A stretch of 64,000 bases of DNA from Apostichopus japonicus (Eukaryota; Echinodermata; Holothuroidea; Aspidochirotida; Stichopodidae), in NCBI RefSeq assembly GCF_037975245.1, contig NC_092561.1, positions 6,954,501 through 7,018,500 of the forward strand, in the 5' to 3' direction. Below, in pieces: positions 32,571 through 46,488 of this stretch (within the stretch, counting starts at the first letter, position 1; every line of letters starts with the position of its first letter). The position numbers and the translations under genes were made by a program. Below the pieces are notes generated by a model. The model saw only the letters and a list, made by a program, of their open reading frames with translations, made no database searches and was not told the DNA's origin.

Positions 32571-35500
32571 ACATACATGACGTATGTGACATTTAGTGAT
32601 ATTTACTCTACCCCAGCTTATTTAGTGTGTACAATCCTTTCAGAGAGTTTTGTTTACTTAATTGCTGGAAATTTGTACTGTGTATTGCCTTGACAATAAT
32701 TGAACTCTGACTATACTGCAGGAGTTGGGTCTGCTTGGATGATTCTGCTGAGTAAATCATCGGTTAAAACTGATATATATTAACACTGTACTAAATGTAT
32801 TGTAGAAATGCATACATACACTGTAATGTATGTACACCACAGTTGAGATTACTAGCACAGGTTGTACACATAGACTGGTCAGCTAGCAGTTTATAATTGT
32901 GCAATTTTCAATGCATGAAAATCAAGTCCAGTGCTGGATGTGGAAAATGTTCGATTAACATCTGAAGTGCAGGAAAGAACTTAGTCACACAAGTTTGCAG
33001 TATTCTTCTCAAGCTGGGCCTATTGAAAATTATACAATGATGAAATGTTATCTGTAAACAGATATGTATTTTATACATGTATAGGTTCAAAATTCAAAAC
33101 TGATTTTTTTTGTGTGTTAATTCTGTTAATTTAGAGACAAAGTTATCTTTTCATTTCCTTTTATTTAAAAAAAAAATTGTGTTAATGGTTTTCTGGTAAT
33201 CTGAAAAAAATTGTTAAATTTATCTTTGGACATACAGTACTGTACTACAAACCGACAGTTTACATGTTTTTAGAGGTTGTCACAGGTATAACTGATTTAT
33301 TTAAATAAAGAAAATACTTATAGCAGGTAGTATACACTTTTGATTAGATAATTTATTACAACAAGCACCATGAGCTATGTATGTGTGTACAGTAATCCAG
33401 TGATACAATAGTTTCCATATTTCAGTCGATCAACACCAAGATACAGTCCTTTCTGATATTTTCACCAAATATATGCCTTAGTTACAGAAAATGGGCAAAT
33501 ATGTGTTGTCCCAACTACTGTATATTTTGGTCTGGTAGATTCTTTAGTATCCCCTCCCCCCCCCCCCTTAACCCTTCACCCCTCACCTAACATCCCAGCC
33601 TTCAGTGACTGGAGACCTAAGCAAAGAGGCAAATATAATATCTTATACTAAGTCTTTTATTCAGATTTACAATACTGTAGTACATATTTGTAACTAAGCA
33701 CTATACACTTAATATAGTAGCTTGCTTATGCTGAAGGTACGTATGTACAGTAGTCCTACTGTATATAACATTTTCACACAAAATTTCAGTGAGACAGATG
33801 GTGTTGTTTCAAAATCATAGTTCCATGGCAGAAATAACTCCTTCTTTTTTTCTTCTTTTTTGTCAGTATCACTCTAGCAAGTGAAAATAAATATATATAA
33901 ATAATATCTAAAGATTTGAGACCTGTTCAGTGGGGTAATGTCTTGCTGTTTTCATGACTCTGATGAAAGTGTTTAATACAGTGAACCTCTCTGTCTTTCA
34001 TATATACCCACTTACAACTGCCTCTTGACCTGTTTATGCTATATTGCAATAATACTCCTTTACCATTCAGAGGCAATATTTTTCATTAAAAGGTCCGTTT
34101 TAAGATACTAAACAGAACTGGCCTTCCCTTAACAAATCCAATTAGGTCACAGTTTGTGAAAATGGTACGTCGTTAAAACCAGCGAGTAAAACCTGCCATC
34201 AATAAAAAACCAGGGAATTAATAAGGAAAAGAAAAAAGAAACAACCTCCTCTATTTTGTCGATTTAATTACATGTTCATTATAATACGGAGAACTCGTCA
34301 GCATGAACTTTTATCCCGACACGTCAGTTTCGCCCTAACGTCCAGAGAGGAATCCTACCTGCTGGATAAATGGAATGTTCCAACCTTCCAATTAGAATCT
34401 CCATCGTCAGAAATGTGTGTTTATCAGCTTTGACTCCGATACTGTGGTCTACCTCATTCTCCCCATATACATGGGAATGGAATGAAAAAAAAAAATTTAA
34501 TGAGACTTCTGTAGACGACGTATTAGATGCTTGCAATAGGAAAAAATACTGTGGGATTCGTGCATGTTTTGTAACGAGAGGTTCTCTCTGTATCGGGTAA
34601 CTGCCACGAAACGATGGGAGTGTAAAGAGATTAACGGGCAAAAAATATCATCTTTCTCTCCAATAACTTCTAGTGTTTGGAGACATTTATATCCGAGAGG
34701 AATCTTTGAGGAACGATTAAATTCTTATGGGTCTTTAACAAAATTAAACAGCTTCTGCAGGACTTCAAGATTGTCGTAATTTCCAAGAGTAAAGGTGAGA
34801 AAATGAAGCCTTCCTTTTTGACTGTGTTTTCTTTTTCTTTTTTTTCTAACCTATGACTAACAAGCATAAGGTCTTCTCGTTACAGTGAGAGGCAGGCTGT
34901 TAAATATGTGGCTTTCTGCTAGCTCGGCTGCTCTTGCATGGCGACCGGGGAGTGATAATCATTGAGCATGGCTGTTTGAGTTTTGTAAAAGATCACCATG
35001 TTTTCCTTTTAGAAATCTTTTGGTTCAAAAACAACGTCTTGGCAATCGATGGGAGAGGAACATCTGTGGCGAGGTTGAAATTAAATTTACGACAAGTCGG
35101 ATCGTAATCACGTCACAGTACATGAAGGCATGGCATTGTGGAGTAGACGATGTGTATAAATTGTTTATATATATTGACTCTTTGTTTCATATAAAAACAA
35201 GCGATTTTTTGTCAGTTTAAACGAGAGGTTAGAACAATCGTACGGAACGAAAACATATTTTGTAATTTCATTTAATACCTAAGAACAATCAGTTGCTAGG
35301 TACTTTCAACTAATGAAGGGCAGTTGTACAGTACACAGGCGTCAAAATAAAGTTCCATTGTAAATTTTGTTGACCAGCAGTATATATGTTTATGTATTCA
35401 TGCCCATGATGTGTCTCATACAATGACCTAAAACACATTGAATGTAAATGTACACACCCAACAGTGGTTCATATAGGCGAATGTGATAGTACCGGACGAG

Positions 35501-36050
35501 TCTAATATCAGTCACCGTGTCAAAAGTGTGGTGTTGAGGGGGGGGGTTGGTGGGGGGTGGCAGCATAACACAGCCAGGCTGTGTAAGACAAATTCCTTTG
35601 TGCTCTGCATTTACCTACAATATAGGCACTACTTGTCTGCCGAGATAATCTATATTCTTTGGTATTGGTTCAGCCTTGCTGCAGGGCATTTGCAGCTGCT
35701 GCAGCTTTTCTTTTGACACGTTCCCTCACCATTGGTAGACATCTGAACTGATTTTCAGGGGTGCATCAGGCTATCAGAAACCTCAATATCGACCCTAGAT
35801 ATTATGTATATTGTATACATCACAGTACCCATGGTTTGCTCTTTGAACTACAGTACCAGAAGTACAGTACCATCGGCAAGAACTGAATTGTCTTAACTTT
35901 GGCATATATTGAAATTGTACGGTGTCCTGGAAGCAGGATATGCAAGTAGCGGAGGCAACACTAACATGTTACCAATTTTATCATTATCAATATAGATCGC
36001 TGGTACAGTTGGTATTGTTGATCCTAAATAACCAAACCGGTGAATTTTTT
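32571..36050. other. Non-coding interval
   Basis: No recognised exon. The block 34270-35230 has a more balanced base composition and several short overlapping readings in both strands, but none shows a family motif. C-run near 33550, G-runs near 35540. Confidence 0.3.
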
Positions 36051-36054
36051 GGAC

Positions 36055-36205
36055 TTTAAGTTTCCCTTTTTTCCAAGTTCCAAAATTTTCTGACATTCTT
36101 GTAGAGCTGAGATTTTCCCTTGTTCCAAGTTCCAACTCTCGCATTCTTATAGAGCTGAGAGTTTCCCTTTTTCTAAGTTCCAATTCTCACATTCTTGTAG
36201 AGCTC
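36055..36205. repeat. Three-unit tandem repeat, ~52 bp
   Basis: Units share TTTCCCTT-TTCCAAGTTCCAA, a short variable stretch, then CATTCTTGTAGAGCTGAGA. The minus strand is open across it and gives a repetitive peptide, but there is no other coding evidence. Confidence 0.8.
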
Positions 36206-38105
36206 GTCTTGATGGCTATCGTATCAATTGACAGTGTAAACACTTAGAAGGCAAGGTTCCCTAACACTAGCCTATCCAAAATGATATCCTTTGGGGATCA
36301 TGTGGAAGGATTTTGGAAGCTTTCACATTTCTTTTGTCTCTAGCTATACTGAGTAAAGATTCTAGTGTATTGAACACTGCACAACTATGTACTGTGATAT
36401 CTAAAGAAGATTGCTTGGTTACTTGGTAAAAAAGGGAAAAAGTGAAGACTGGATTTAACTTTAATCCATCCAAACTAGCTGAACAGTGCCTTTGTTGCAG
36501 TTACTTGGGCTCCTCTGTTTCCAGGTTTGGACATTGTGGGTGAGTAGTGAAATTTCTTACAGGCAAAATGAAAAGTACTCTTCAGAAAGTTTGAAGAACG
36601 ATGGAAACTCCAATATGATTTTGAAATTAACAATATACTGTCCCTTTTCCTGCATCCCCAACAATTTCATAGCAATCATTTTCATGTATTCTTGCATGGT
36701 GTATACCCCAGTAGGATGTCAACACCACATTAATTTGTTAAAATGTTAACTTTAATACATCAATTAATGTTGCTTCCTCCATGTTGTCTGTCTCCTAGCT
36801 CATTAGCTCAGCAATTTCTCTGTCTCTCGACCATTGTCCATATTGAACTGGTCGGTGACCTTCTTCACACCCCTGTACGACCCCTCAGCGACCAGTCACC
36901 ACCAGTCAAACACCCACTCCTTAATGGCTTCATATATAAATGTCCAAATTTGACTTTCAACCGTGACTATATATATTCACATACGTTATGCTATGTGTAT
37001 GGGTGTGAGTGTGTGTTATTTTGCCAATTGTGCATGCACGGTGTGCTATCCTAGTCAATGTCATTTGTGTGGACAATTTGACAATACTGTTTTGTCAATG
37101 ACACATACAGTTAAAGGTTTTTTCTCATGAGCTGTAATTGTACGAGTTAGATGTATTGTGACGTTACAGCTCGATAATGATGGTGGTTAATTATGCAAGG
37201 ACCAACCACTTCCATCCTAATTTCATGCGCTGTACTATACTGTAGCTTCTCAATATGATTTGTAACCATGACAACATATCCTATCAGTGCAACTTTTCAA
37301 ATGATTTTGTTTGACCAGCAGTTTCATACACATATCTTATGAATCTTGATATGTGATAATTATAGTAAAAAATTTAAAGAGTTTTTGTCTGGTTTTCCCT
37401 CTAATATTTAAACCAGGCCTTACATCTTGCTAGTCTGAACAGAAATTTGGTTGTCTTGGACAACTGGATATAAACTTAGCCTTGACATTATTACTGCAGC
37501 CAAATATTTAATTTTGAGACTGGCGTTACTTAATCCATGTGTGCAAACAGTGAACATGTATGCCTTATCAGTACGCAGCTCATTAAGCTAATAATGGAAG
37601 GTCCAAATTGGTCTGCAGTTAATCCATCAATCCCTCCTTGAGTATGGTAAGATCAAGAGATTGTAACATTCCTTGTAGCTAGCACTCAGTCATTGAATAG
37701 AACAGCCCAAAAATTTTTATCAGTGGGATCAAGAGATGACTTAATTGTAAATCCAGTTAATCACTAATTCTGCAGACTTCCTAATTTAAAGGATCAAGTG
37801 TGTCATAATGTACTGTACACTATGATGACTATGATGCACTTCATGCGAGAGATTGAAAAATTCATATCCTAAGTATTAAAGATATGCTGTATTGGCCCCA
37901 ATATGCTAGATATTCAAATATGGTCACCTTTGGTCAAAATTCTTAAACTGTTTTTATTACAACCTTCAAGGAAATTTTCCTCACTAGGGTGTGCCTTAAT
38001 GTCTGAGAACAATTTCGAGAGTAAAGACCTCCAGGAAAGTACTTTTTCAAAACATCTAGCATTTAAAGCGTGCTATAATTTAGGGCCTATACTGACTACC
38101 TTTAA
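36206..38105. other. Non-coding interval
   Basis: No exon or named repeat supported. A partial unit of the next tandem repeat (GCACTTCATGCGAGAGATTG, TCATATCCTAAGTATTA) occurs near 37835-37878. Confidence 0.3.
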
Positions 38106-38565
38106 TTCATAAATTGACAACATTGTGTTCGTTAATGACTATTGTGTGCATGGATGTTTCAATGTAAGTTGTACGTAACGGCCATATTGGAAGTTGCATA
38201 TACAGTAATTTAATACTGACAATGACTACATGCACTTCATGCTCGTGATTGAAATTCATATCTTAAGTATTAATTCGTAACTTGATACCATTGTGTTCGT
38301 TAATGACTATCGTGTGCATGAATGTTTCAATGTAAGTTGTACATATAGCTGCCTTATTGGAATTTGAATATATAAATTAATACTGACAGTGACTATTATG
38401 CACTTCATTCTCGAGATTAAAATTCATATCCTAAGTATTATTTCATAAATTGACAACATTGTGTTCATTAATGACTATTGTGTGCATGAATGTTTCAATG
38501 TAAGTTGTATGTAGCGGCCATATTGGAAGTTGCATACAGTATATAAGTTAATACTGACAGTGTAC
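38106..38565. repeat. 168-bp tandem repeat, nearly three copies
   Basis: CATTGTGTTCGTTAATGACT recurs at 38121, 38289 and 38457, exactly 168 bp apart. Each is followed by GTGTGCATG-ATGTTTCAATG and later by CACTTCAT-CTCG-GATT. It is non-coding satellite-like DNA. Confidence 0.9.
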
Positions 38566-39088
38566 ACAAACACTCATTTCCATTGTTGTCCATTCATCAG
38601 CTTCTCTCAAAACCATGTTACCCCAATTATTTCACACCCTCGCAAGGAAATATCCGTAAGAATTGCTCTGGTTTATGAAGGATATATATGTGCGTAGGAA
38701 GTATGGTCTTTGTCCATGGAGATGTACTTATTATTGGATACATCCAATATTCCAATGCAATTTTCAAAATAACTGTGGTAATTGAATGCTCAAAACTGAT
38801 CAGCTACAGGTAATGGAAGCTTAGAGCCAACTTTTCTTATCAAATTACTGTCTGTAGCTTCTGGGTTATAGTGGGATTAAGTGGGATTAAGATTAAACTT
38901 GTACTGGTATTCCTGGTATGTCATGGCACTTGAGTTAATCCAGATTTCACAGATGCTGGTACAAAACACTTGTCACATGTGGTAAATTTCAATGTTATTA
39001 ATGTGTCCCTTTTTATCAGTTTGTATTTTGGTGAAAGGGATGTGTTGTGCTATCCAAGGAAGAAGATAGGCATAGTGTAGGGGTATAG
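38566..39088. other. Non-coding interval
   Basis: No supported feature between the 168-bp repeat and the MITE. Confidence 0.3.
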
Positions 39089-39096
39089 AGTTAAAG

Positions 39097-39499
39097 CAGG
39101 GTTGTCCAACCTTTTGCAGAGGAGGGCCACATGGAATGATTATGATGAAGGAGGGGGCCACATGAACCCTACGCTCGATTTTTCGATTTTTTGCCCGAAG
39201 CCCAAGGCAACAAAATGTGAGCACTGCGCTCGGAGCGCACTGATTTATTTTCCTTCCTGATAAAACAGTTGAATGAAGTCCAGCCGCCCCCCTCCCCTCT
39301 GCTTAGAGAGTGTCACACAAACTGACCTGTATGCAGTTTTGTGGACCCACAAGGTTCGAATGATTGATTGTATAGCTTCAAATTGTTATCAATAAATCTG
39401 CTCACTAAAATTTCGCACCGTAGAGCATCTCTGGCGGGCCGGACGCAACCCTGCGGCGGGCCGGACTGTGGCCCGTGGGCCGTAGGTTGGACAACCCTG
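39097..39499. mobile_element. hAT-type MITE with 8-bp target duplication AGTTAAAG
   Basis: Terminal inverted repeats CAGGGTTGTCCAACCTT and AGGTTGGACAACCCTG are almost perfect. AGTTAAAG flanks both ends (39089-39096 and 39500-39507). This terminus is shared by widespread hAT elements. Length is 403 bp, without transposase. Confidence 0.92.
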
Positions 39500-39507
39500 A
39501 GTTAAAG

Positions 39508-40800
39508 GATTATGGGGAACAACATTTCAAATTATACTTGTAGTTTTGTTTGTGTGTGTGTGACTTGTTTGTAGCTCAGTGTTGGAGAATAAGGATGAGG
39601 TTTCGATGAGAGGGGGGTTCTCCTATGAATGATGGAGAAGAAAATATTTTCAAGACTGACCTCTTTCTTTAATAGTCCATTACTATATATCATATCTTGA
39701 TTGTACTTATTGGAAAAGGCAAGAAACATCATTAAAACTGATCGTCCGTCCTCCCCCAACTCTTCCTGGAAGCTGAGAAATATTTCTCTGCATATTGTCA
39801 AATCTGATCGGGATATCAGATTACAGAAATGATTTTTACAGTTGCTCGAATTCTCCATGTTAGCAATGTCAACAAAATCAGCCATTAGATGTAATTTATT
39901 TCTCATAGTGTTAAAATGAAGGTTGAAAGTTTGTGATTCAAAAAAGGAACTTGCTTGCCTGTTTTATTTATTTCCTAGTGGGTTCTCCAAGGTTAAAAGT
40001 TTATGCATTCGAAATACAAGGCACTGGGGTTCTTTTGTTTTAAGGCCTATAATTGCAGGCTCGGGTTTTCAAAGTCACTCATCGCAATCCGTGCATGCCG
40101 CAGTAAAATATGTAAAATATTTCGTTACTATGGCTCTCTGTTGATCTGCATGTTCATTGAATGGTAACCAATTATCTGGCGTATCCTTGGGTGAAACTAT
40201 CAGAGCGGAATGCCCGTAAATATACAAACAGGCTGTATTTTATTTTTGTACAGTATATAACCAGCTTTCCTACATTAGTAAAACCCAATGCTGTTGGTTA
40301 CATCTGTCTGCAAAGCTTAGAATATATTTACTTCAAATGTCAAATTGTCAGTTTACTTCACCGATCTCTTACCTGTCTCCGGTCTAGATGCACTCTGCCT
40401 ATCTACTGTATCAATGGTAACATACTAAATTGGTGACATGTTAGCAACGTTTACCTCCAATCTCACATCCCACATTCCTTCCAATTCTTCCATTCAGAAG
40501 TGACTTTCTTCAGGAAATTTCAGCAAAATATTCAGTACTGAAGTAACTATATAGCTATATTAGCATTGTTCAATCAAGCCTAAAAAGTCACAATTCTAGC
40601 CACTTTTTAAAAACAAATGCCATTGCTTCAAAAATATACTGGCTATAAACTCAAGTTTCTCTGAGTCATTTTTCGTGATGGAATTACAACACACATAAGT
40701 TATTCCACTTTAAGCTTTTGAAGGCAGCTCAATAATATTTGCAGATAAAATGAATAGTAATACCTGGGGTTAATTAGCTTAATTATTTTAGGTACAAGAA
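39508..40800. other. Non-coding interval
   Basis: A 124-residue minus-strand reading at 39532-39906 has no family motif and ends in repeat-like sequence. No exon supported. Confidence 0.3.
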
Positions 40801-40975
40801 TCATACCCATTTTATTTACTGACGATTGTTGACCGAATTACCATCTGTTAAAGTTATTTTTGACTATGGACAGAAAATTGCCAGTGCTCTTTTTTTTTCC
40901 CCTTCAAAATTCTGTCAAACAGGCAAAATCTGCTTACAATTAACCAGTAAATAGCCTGAATTTTGAGGTTAGCAA
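40800..40975 (+). repeat. Dispersed repeat, copy 1 (partner at 57215-57380)
   Basis: GAAAATTGCCAGTGCT, a T/C-rich tract, then CCAGTA-ATAGCC-GAATTTTG occur here and at 57280-57358 in the same order. The element is uncharacterised and degenerate. Confidence 0.55.
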
Positions 40976-41569
40976 ATAATGTAACCTACCTAGCTATAAA
41001 ACATTAATGATTATGTCTAAAAGAAATTGATAACGCACGAACAATCAATAAATGGATAAAACATTTTGCTGATCAGTATGGAAAATTCTGGTGTTTATCC
41101 TCTTGTAGTATTAATTATTTAATACGATTTGTTTGACAAGTGAAAATGTGAAACTCAGTTGGGGTAAAGGCCGTTTGAATGGCTGGAAATCCAAGAAATC
41201 GCCCCAAAAGTGTCAAATCCTTCTGCTGCCTAGCAACGGCTCCACCGACACCCTCCCACACGTTTACTTCATTGCTTTATTTTGCCACCGAACCTTTCAA
41301 TACTCACTCAACCTTATCCTGTGTTTTAAGAGGCTGTGTTGTTAATTATTGTACTTTACAAGGGACATGAAGGGAATATTGTTGCATACAAACTTTTGTA
41401 ATATTTCATTAACCCTGGGATAATTTTTGAATGGGAATTTAATATCTCACTCACAGTACGAGATTTTTTTATCAAATCGAGTCTTTTGCTGCCTGGGACA
41501 CCGTTCTTTGTTTCACTGCTAATTAGCCCTCAATATAGCGAACTGTACCCTCAGTTGCCTATGTACAGT

Positions 41570-41880
41570 ATTTGTAACCGGTGCTATGGCGAAGTGGATA
41601 AAGGCGGTGGCATTTGAAGCAATGAGGCTTAGCAACCGGGTGGTACCAGGTTCGATACCCGGCTGAGTCAGTAAATTTGGGTTTTTCATCCAAGGGCAAT
41701 CTACGTTTTTCCCATCTGAAAAGATTTTTTTAAATTGAAAAGATGCCCAAATTGAGTTAAAATGTTGAATTGGAAGTCGGCCACCCAATGTGTCAGTTGT
41801 AATCCATAAGCCCTTGCGGCTTATTCTCACATTTGTGGTCGCTTACGCGTCGTAAAAAAATAACTACTGATTATTATTTT
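41570..41880 (+). mobile_element. tRNA-derived SINE
   Basis: A perfect A-box-type TGGCGAAGTGG and a B-box GGTTCGATACCC lie in a Leu/Ser-like head with a long variable arm. A non-tRNA body containing CATCCAAGGGCAATCTACG and a tail GTCGCTTACGCGTCGT plus an A-run follow. Best-preserved SINE in the window. Confidence 0.85.
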
Positions 41881-42536
41881 TATTTAATTTACTACAAATT
41901 ATGCCGTATATGTCATCTGCTATAGCCTAACAGTACTGTTGGTGTAGACGCCAACAAAATTTGGCTCTAGGCTACGTTAATTTACTGTTCCTTAAAACTT
42001 CTAACAATCAAATTTACAACTTTCGACATGAATCGATGTGATAATAGTAACGTTGCGGAGCTGATTTTAGATGACAAAAAATAGGTTGATCGTTATTCGC
42101 AATTGGGGATATGACATATTACAGGGAACGTAAGAAATTTGAAAGATTTTGGATTTAAGAGGTCAATTTTTTGAACTCTTGGTTTGTGTTCTAGGTGTAC
42201 AGAAATATTGCATATTACGCTTGACAGCGTTTACTAATAAATTTGAACAGCCGTTTTCTCACTTTCATGTGAGATAAACATATGTATGTATCAGGCTATC
42301 ATCTTCTATTGTTCGTAGTTACATAAATGAGCCCATGATAGAGAATAAATAAAAAACAAACAATATTAACCAACTGAGTTTCAAAACCTGTCAATCAGCA
42401 GTTTGAAATATCAAAAAGGATCATCCATTTCTTAAATTTGATGATCAGTCTAAACAGGTCGTACATGAAATTGTGATTTCTTTCTCACTTAATGTACAGT
42501 GCAAGTTTTATGTGTTAAACATTATACATATGTTCC

Positions 42537-43930
42537 TATTAAAATATGAGAAACATCTTACCAGAGGTTGCCAAAAAACTTGACCGATAAATCATCTTTT
42601 TGTTAATAGAAATCTTGGTTAAGGTGCAATAAAGTTGTATTCACTCGTAACACAGTAAATACTGTAAATATTATAAGAGATTCTTGATCCATACTCAAAT
42701 CTGCAATCAAGATTTCTGCCTGTATACTGTGCATATATTACTAATTTGATTTTGAGAAAACACCTGTCTGGGCGTTGCTCAAGCTCGATCGATAACTTTC
42801 TTGTCACAATGCAAAATCCTGATAGGTGCAATTACAGTTTATATTTCTTGTACGTAGTCACTCGTAATTCAGCACTACTGTACGGAGCAAATTTTAAATG
42901 GTTGTTAGGGATCAAGTTTCTGTTCAGATAACCAAAGTCAACTTTGGAGGTTGTCTTGTGGATGACAACTATGTGCAATAGTTGTTTACATCAAATTAAA
43001 ATTGCATTGTAACTAAATATCCTCCAAAATAGGTAAAAATGATACATTGCTACCACACTATATTTAGCCTATCATTGTTACTTTCACCAACCTACACATC
43101 TCTCCTGTGGAGTAAACATCCGTGTAATTTTTCCGATCCTTTCTGTTTCTTAAAGTTTTGTTCTTATTTGCTGTATTTGTATTCTCATTTTGTTTCTTGT
43201 AAAGCGCATTGAGACCGCCGGTATAATGCCCTATATAAAATAATAATTATTATCATTATAAATTATCATCCTACAGTGACATACCAGTTGGTCATTCTTA
43301 TTTTGCTACATTTTTTCGGACAACCAGAATGTAAGGCCTAGTAAATTGTCTTAGGGACAACCCGAGAAAATCTTTAAAAAAAATTGCCCCGCTGTACATT
43401 GAAAGACATTTCTCCACATTTCTAGCAGGTTGAAATCAGCTGCTAAGTTTATCTGCAAATGTATAAACTGCTATTTAATTCTGAGAAACACCTTACCAGA
43501 GATTGCCTGAGAGGCAGGATCGATCAATAACAATTTGATTTTAATACAAATCTCAGTTAAGGTATATATCCAGTCACATTGTAAGGCATTCTATAAACTC
43601 AAAGCAGTTTACCAAATGTTCAGACAACCAAAAATGTGAGGCCTGGTAATTGTCTGATGGATAACCAGAAAAAATCCTTTAACAATTTTACCCTGCTGTA
43701 CATTGTTAGACATTCTTCACACTAGAGCAAATTAAACTCAGCTGCTTTACCATTATTTACATCTATATATACTGGGTATGAATAAATTGCTATTTAATTC
43801 TGAGAACCACCTCACCAGAGATTGTCTTAGAGGCGGCGAGATCGATCAATAGCAATTTGGTCGTAATACAAATCTCAGTCTAAGTACAGAATATAGTCAC
43901 GTCGCAAGACTTTCTATCAAAATCTCACAC
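42537..43930. repeat. Degenerate ~319-bp tandem repeat, interrupted
   Basis: Two adjacent units (about 43317-43620 and 43621-43930) share AATGTAAGGCCTAG or AATGTGAGGCCTGG, GCTGTACATTG, CTATTTAATTCTGAGAA-CACCT-ACCAGAG and GATCGATCAATA. A third, older piece (GAGAAACATCTTACCAGAGG) is at 42547. Between them lies a LINE tail. Confidence 0.7.
43140..43262 (+). mobile_element. L2/CR1-like LINE 3' tail
   Basis: TTGTAAAGCGCATTGAGACC followed by CCCTATATAAAATAATAATT and an ATT microsatellite is the classic 3' end of many L2/CR1-type retrotransposons and SINEs that borrow it. No reverse transcriptase upstream. Confidence 0.65.
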
Positions 43931-45570
43931 AAAGCAGTACAGTATATTGCCAACCTCTATTCTGTAGTCTACAACATAAGTGCATCTGTATACATACAAC
44001 ATACAGTATATACTGTTAGCTGTGGGAGTGAGCTGCTATGTGTAAGTTGATCAAACTTATGCCAAAAGTCTTCCATTTTTTTTGTTTCTCCTGTTTTTTC
44101 CCCTCTTCTGACATTCATTATCCAGCCTAATGCTGCTGCTATTGCAGAAGGTATACTATATAACCAGCTGCCAGATGTTCATCTTCAAACAAATATTGAT
44201 TGCTCTCACATGAAAGAGATTGGAAGACGAGAGACAGTTATAATGTACTCTCTACGGTAGTCCCGATGTGACGAATTGGGGAGGATGGTGTTGTGTTCAC
44301 GTTTTGTATGGGAGGTCGGAAGTTTATATAAATGTTGATTCTTCTTGAGTTATTCAAAATGCTTCATGGTTCTATGAACAAAAATTGTATATTAAATTTA
44401 TCATTGCATCTCTTTTCCCTTCAAATTTGACCATTTTGTACTGGTAGATGCATTTTGCTTATGAGATGTACCAGGTAAATTATTCCCATCGAAAAAAAAA
44501 AAACGTTTGGAAAAGGATAATTAGACTTGTAAATCAGTACTGTATATTTAATTATAAACAAAGCCTCAACAGAATGTGCCCATTTCTTTCTGCATTATAC
44601 ACTAGTAGTTACACTTTGATATTTTTACAACAGAAGGAAGAGAAGAAGGAAATATTACAGTATTTCATATCGTTTTATTGGACCCAGTCAATTTAACGTT
44701 AATTATTACAGATATAAGCTTGATGCTGTGTTACGTTATTGATGTTACGTTTATCAGGACAACGTCATTAATTAATAATAACGTCATCAAATCTTTCGTT
44801 TGCTGCATTTAATTTAATATTCAAACGCAAAGAAAAAAAAAATGGTTACGACTTTTCTCAAGATACCAGGATATGGTATTTAAAGTGCCTAACTAGTAAA
44901 AGGACACAAATAGAGGACTCTTATCTTGTTGCTAATTTCAAAGTTGCTACAACTTGGGAGAGATAAAAACTTTTTCCCTGTGTTCTATAAATCTAGTAGA
45001 TGCAATATCATGCATGGCCCTTCAAGGCAACAGTAGTTATGTTCACTGCCACAAAGAGAAGAACTACATAAAAGGGATTTGACTGCTACCAGGAATCTGT
45101 TACTCGAATAATAATTTTCGATCAAAGGGGATACAGAAGCCTAAAAATGTCTTTTCCTGAAACATTTCACCTACTAAAAGTGTTATTGCTTCTTGTAAAT
45201 CCCATTACACAGTAGTAAATTCTTTTTACATCAACACCTCTAATTTCTGGGCTTTGACTTTTGAACTCGGTGACAACAAAAATGCATTGATTGTGTCTGT
45301 TTTATGTCACACTGTGAATGGTAACTGTCGAAAATAAGGCACAAGAGGAGCTGTAAGTGACTCTTTTCCCAATACAGTATTCATACATAATTAATTAAAA
45401 TAGAGCTTTGCGCAAGCTTACCAAAATCAAATTAAGGCTTGCAAAAGCTTTCCAAAATACACTTGCCAAAGTTGCATGATCCATAAGCCTCTGAAGCTTG
45501 TGAGCTTGATGTTTGCTTGCAGTAGAAAATTGAGCATGCGTGCATTGCTTTATGTGACTGTGCAAGCTGC
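43931..45570. other. Non-coding interval
   Basis: AT-rich, no exon supported. Confidence 0.3.
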
Positions 45571-45574
45571 TAAA

Positions 45575-46105
45575 GAATTAACAACTCTGTAACGAATCAT
45601 GCAGGTAGCATACTCCATATAATATCCCTATGATTGACATACAAACTAAATCTTCCAAATTAATGTGGTCTCAATGTCCTTTTGAAGACGATTTCACAAG
45701 CTTGCCCATGGAAATGCAAGCTCGTTACTTCTGTTAACAGTGCAAGCATGTTCCTTGCATTAACAGTGCAAGCTCCTTCAAGCAGTTTCGACCTTGTGAG
45801 CTACATGCCATTCCCTTTAAACTATAGTTGATTATGGTCTACCATTCTGTGCGGATTATTGTTACCACTAGTATAGTCCTCTTAAGTTAAGGTCAACAAT
45901 ATTGACATGGTGATGGTTATGATCGTGTTTCAAATACTGGATTCAAATCTACTCTGAACAGGATTTCATTAACGAATTAACAACTCTATCACAAATTATG
46001 CAGGTAGCATACGCCATATAATATCCCTATTGACTTACTGTACAATCTGAATCTTCAAATTAATATGGTCTCAATATCCTATTACAGACGATTTCACGAG
46101 GTGTC
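45575..46105. repeat. Direct repeat pair, ~110 bp at 395-bp spacing
   Basis: GAATTAACAACTCT-T--C, CATGCAGGTAGCATACTCCA, TATAATATCCCTAT and GACGATTTCAC occur at 45575-45698 and 45972-46096. The DNA between is rich in CAAGCT words. Probably one and a half units of a longer tandem repeat. Confidence 0.8.
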
Positions 46106-46488
46106 AAGACTGGGAATCAAATTTAACACCTGATATATTGTTTTAAGTGATATATATATACTGCATATCCGAATTTTTGATGGGAAATAAGATTTTCATC
46201 ATTACAATTTCAAAATAATGAATCATCAAAACTTACCAAAATATGGGTGAATACTTGTCACAGAAGTAGCACAGAAGTAGCGCCAGAATAGGACAAAGCT
46301 AACACCATTTGCAATCTAAGCATACTTCATTTGCAAAAATTGCAAAGGGGAGGGGGCACCCCACCCCTGAGATCCCTCCCCCAGGACTTGGATCACACTA
46401 CTGCACATATCTGCCCGGCTCTAAAATATCCCTGAGTACATCCCTGTTACTGTATACATCTACAAAACTCTGCTACGGATTGCACTTC

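Noticed and set aside
35893-36183. Minus-strand ORF with repeated peptide and a FGYLGSTI phrase like some LINE reverse transcriptases
   Set aside because: The repetition comes from the 52-bp DNA repeat and the phrase is too short; no other reverse-transcriptase motif nearby.
39532-39906. 124-residue minus-strand ORF
   Set aside because: No motif, no splice or poly(A) context, and a low-complexity C-terminus.
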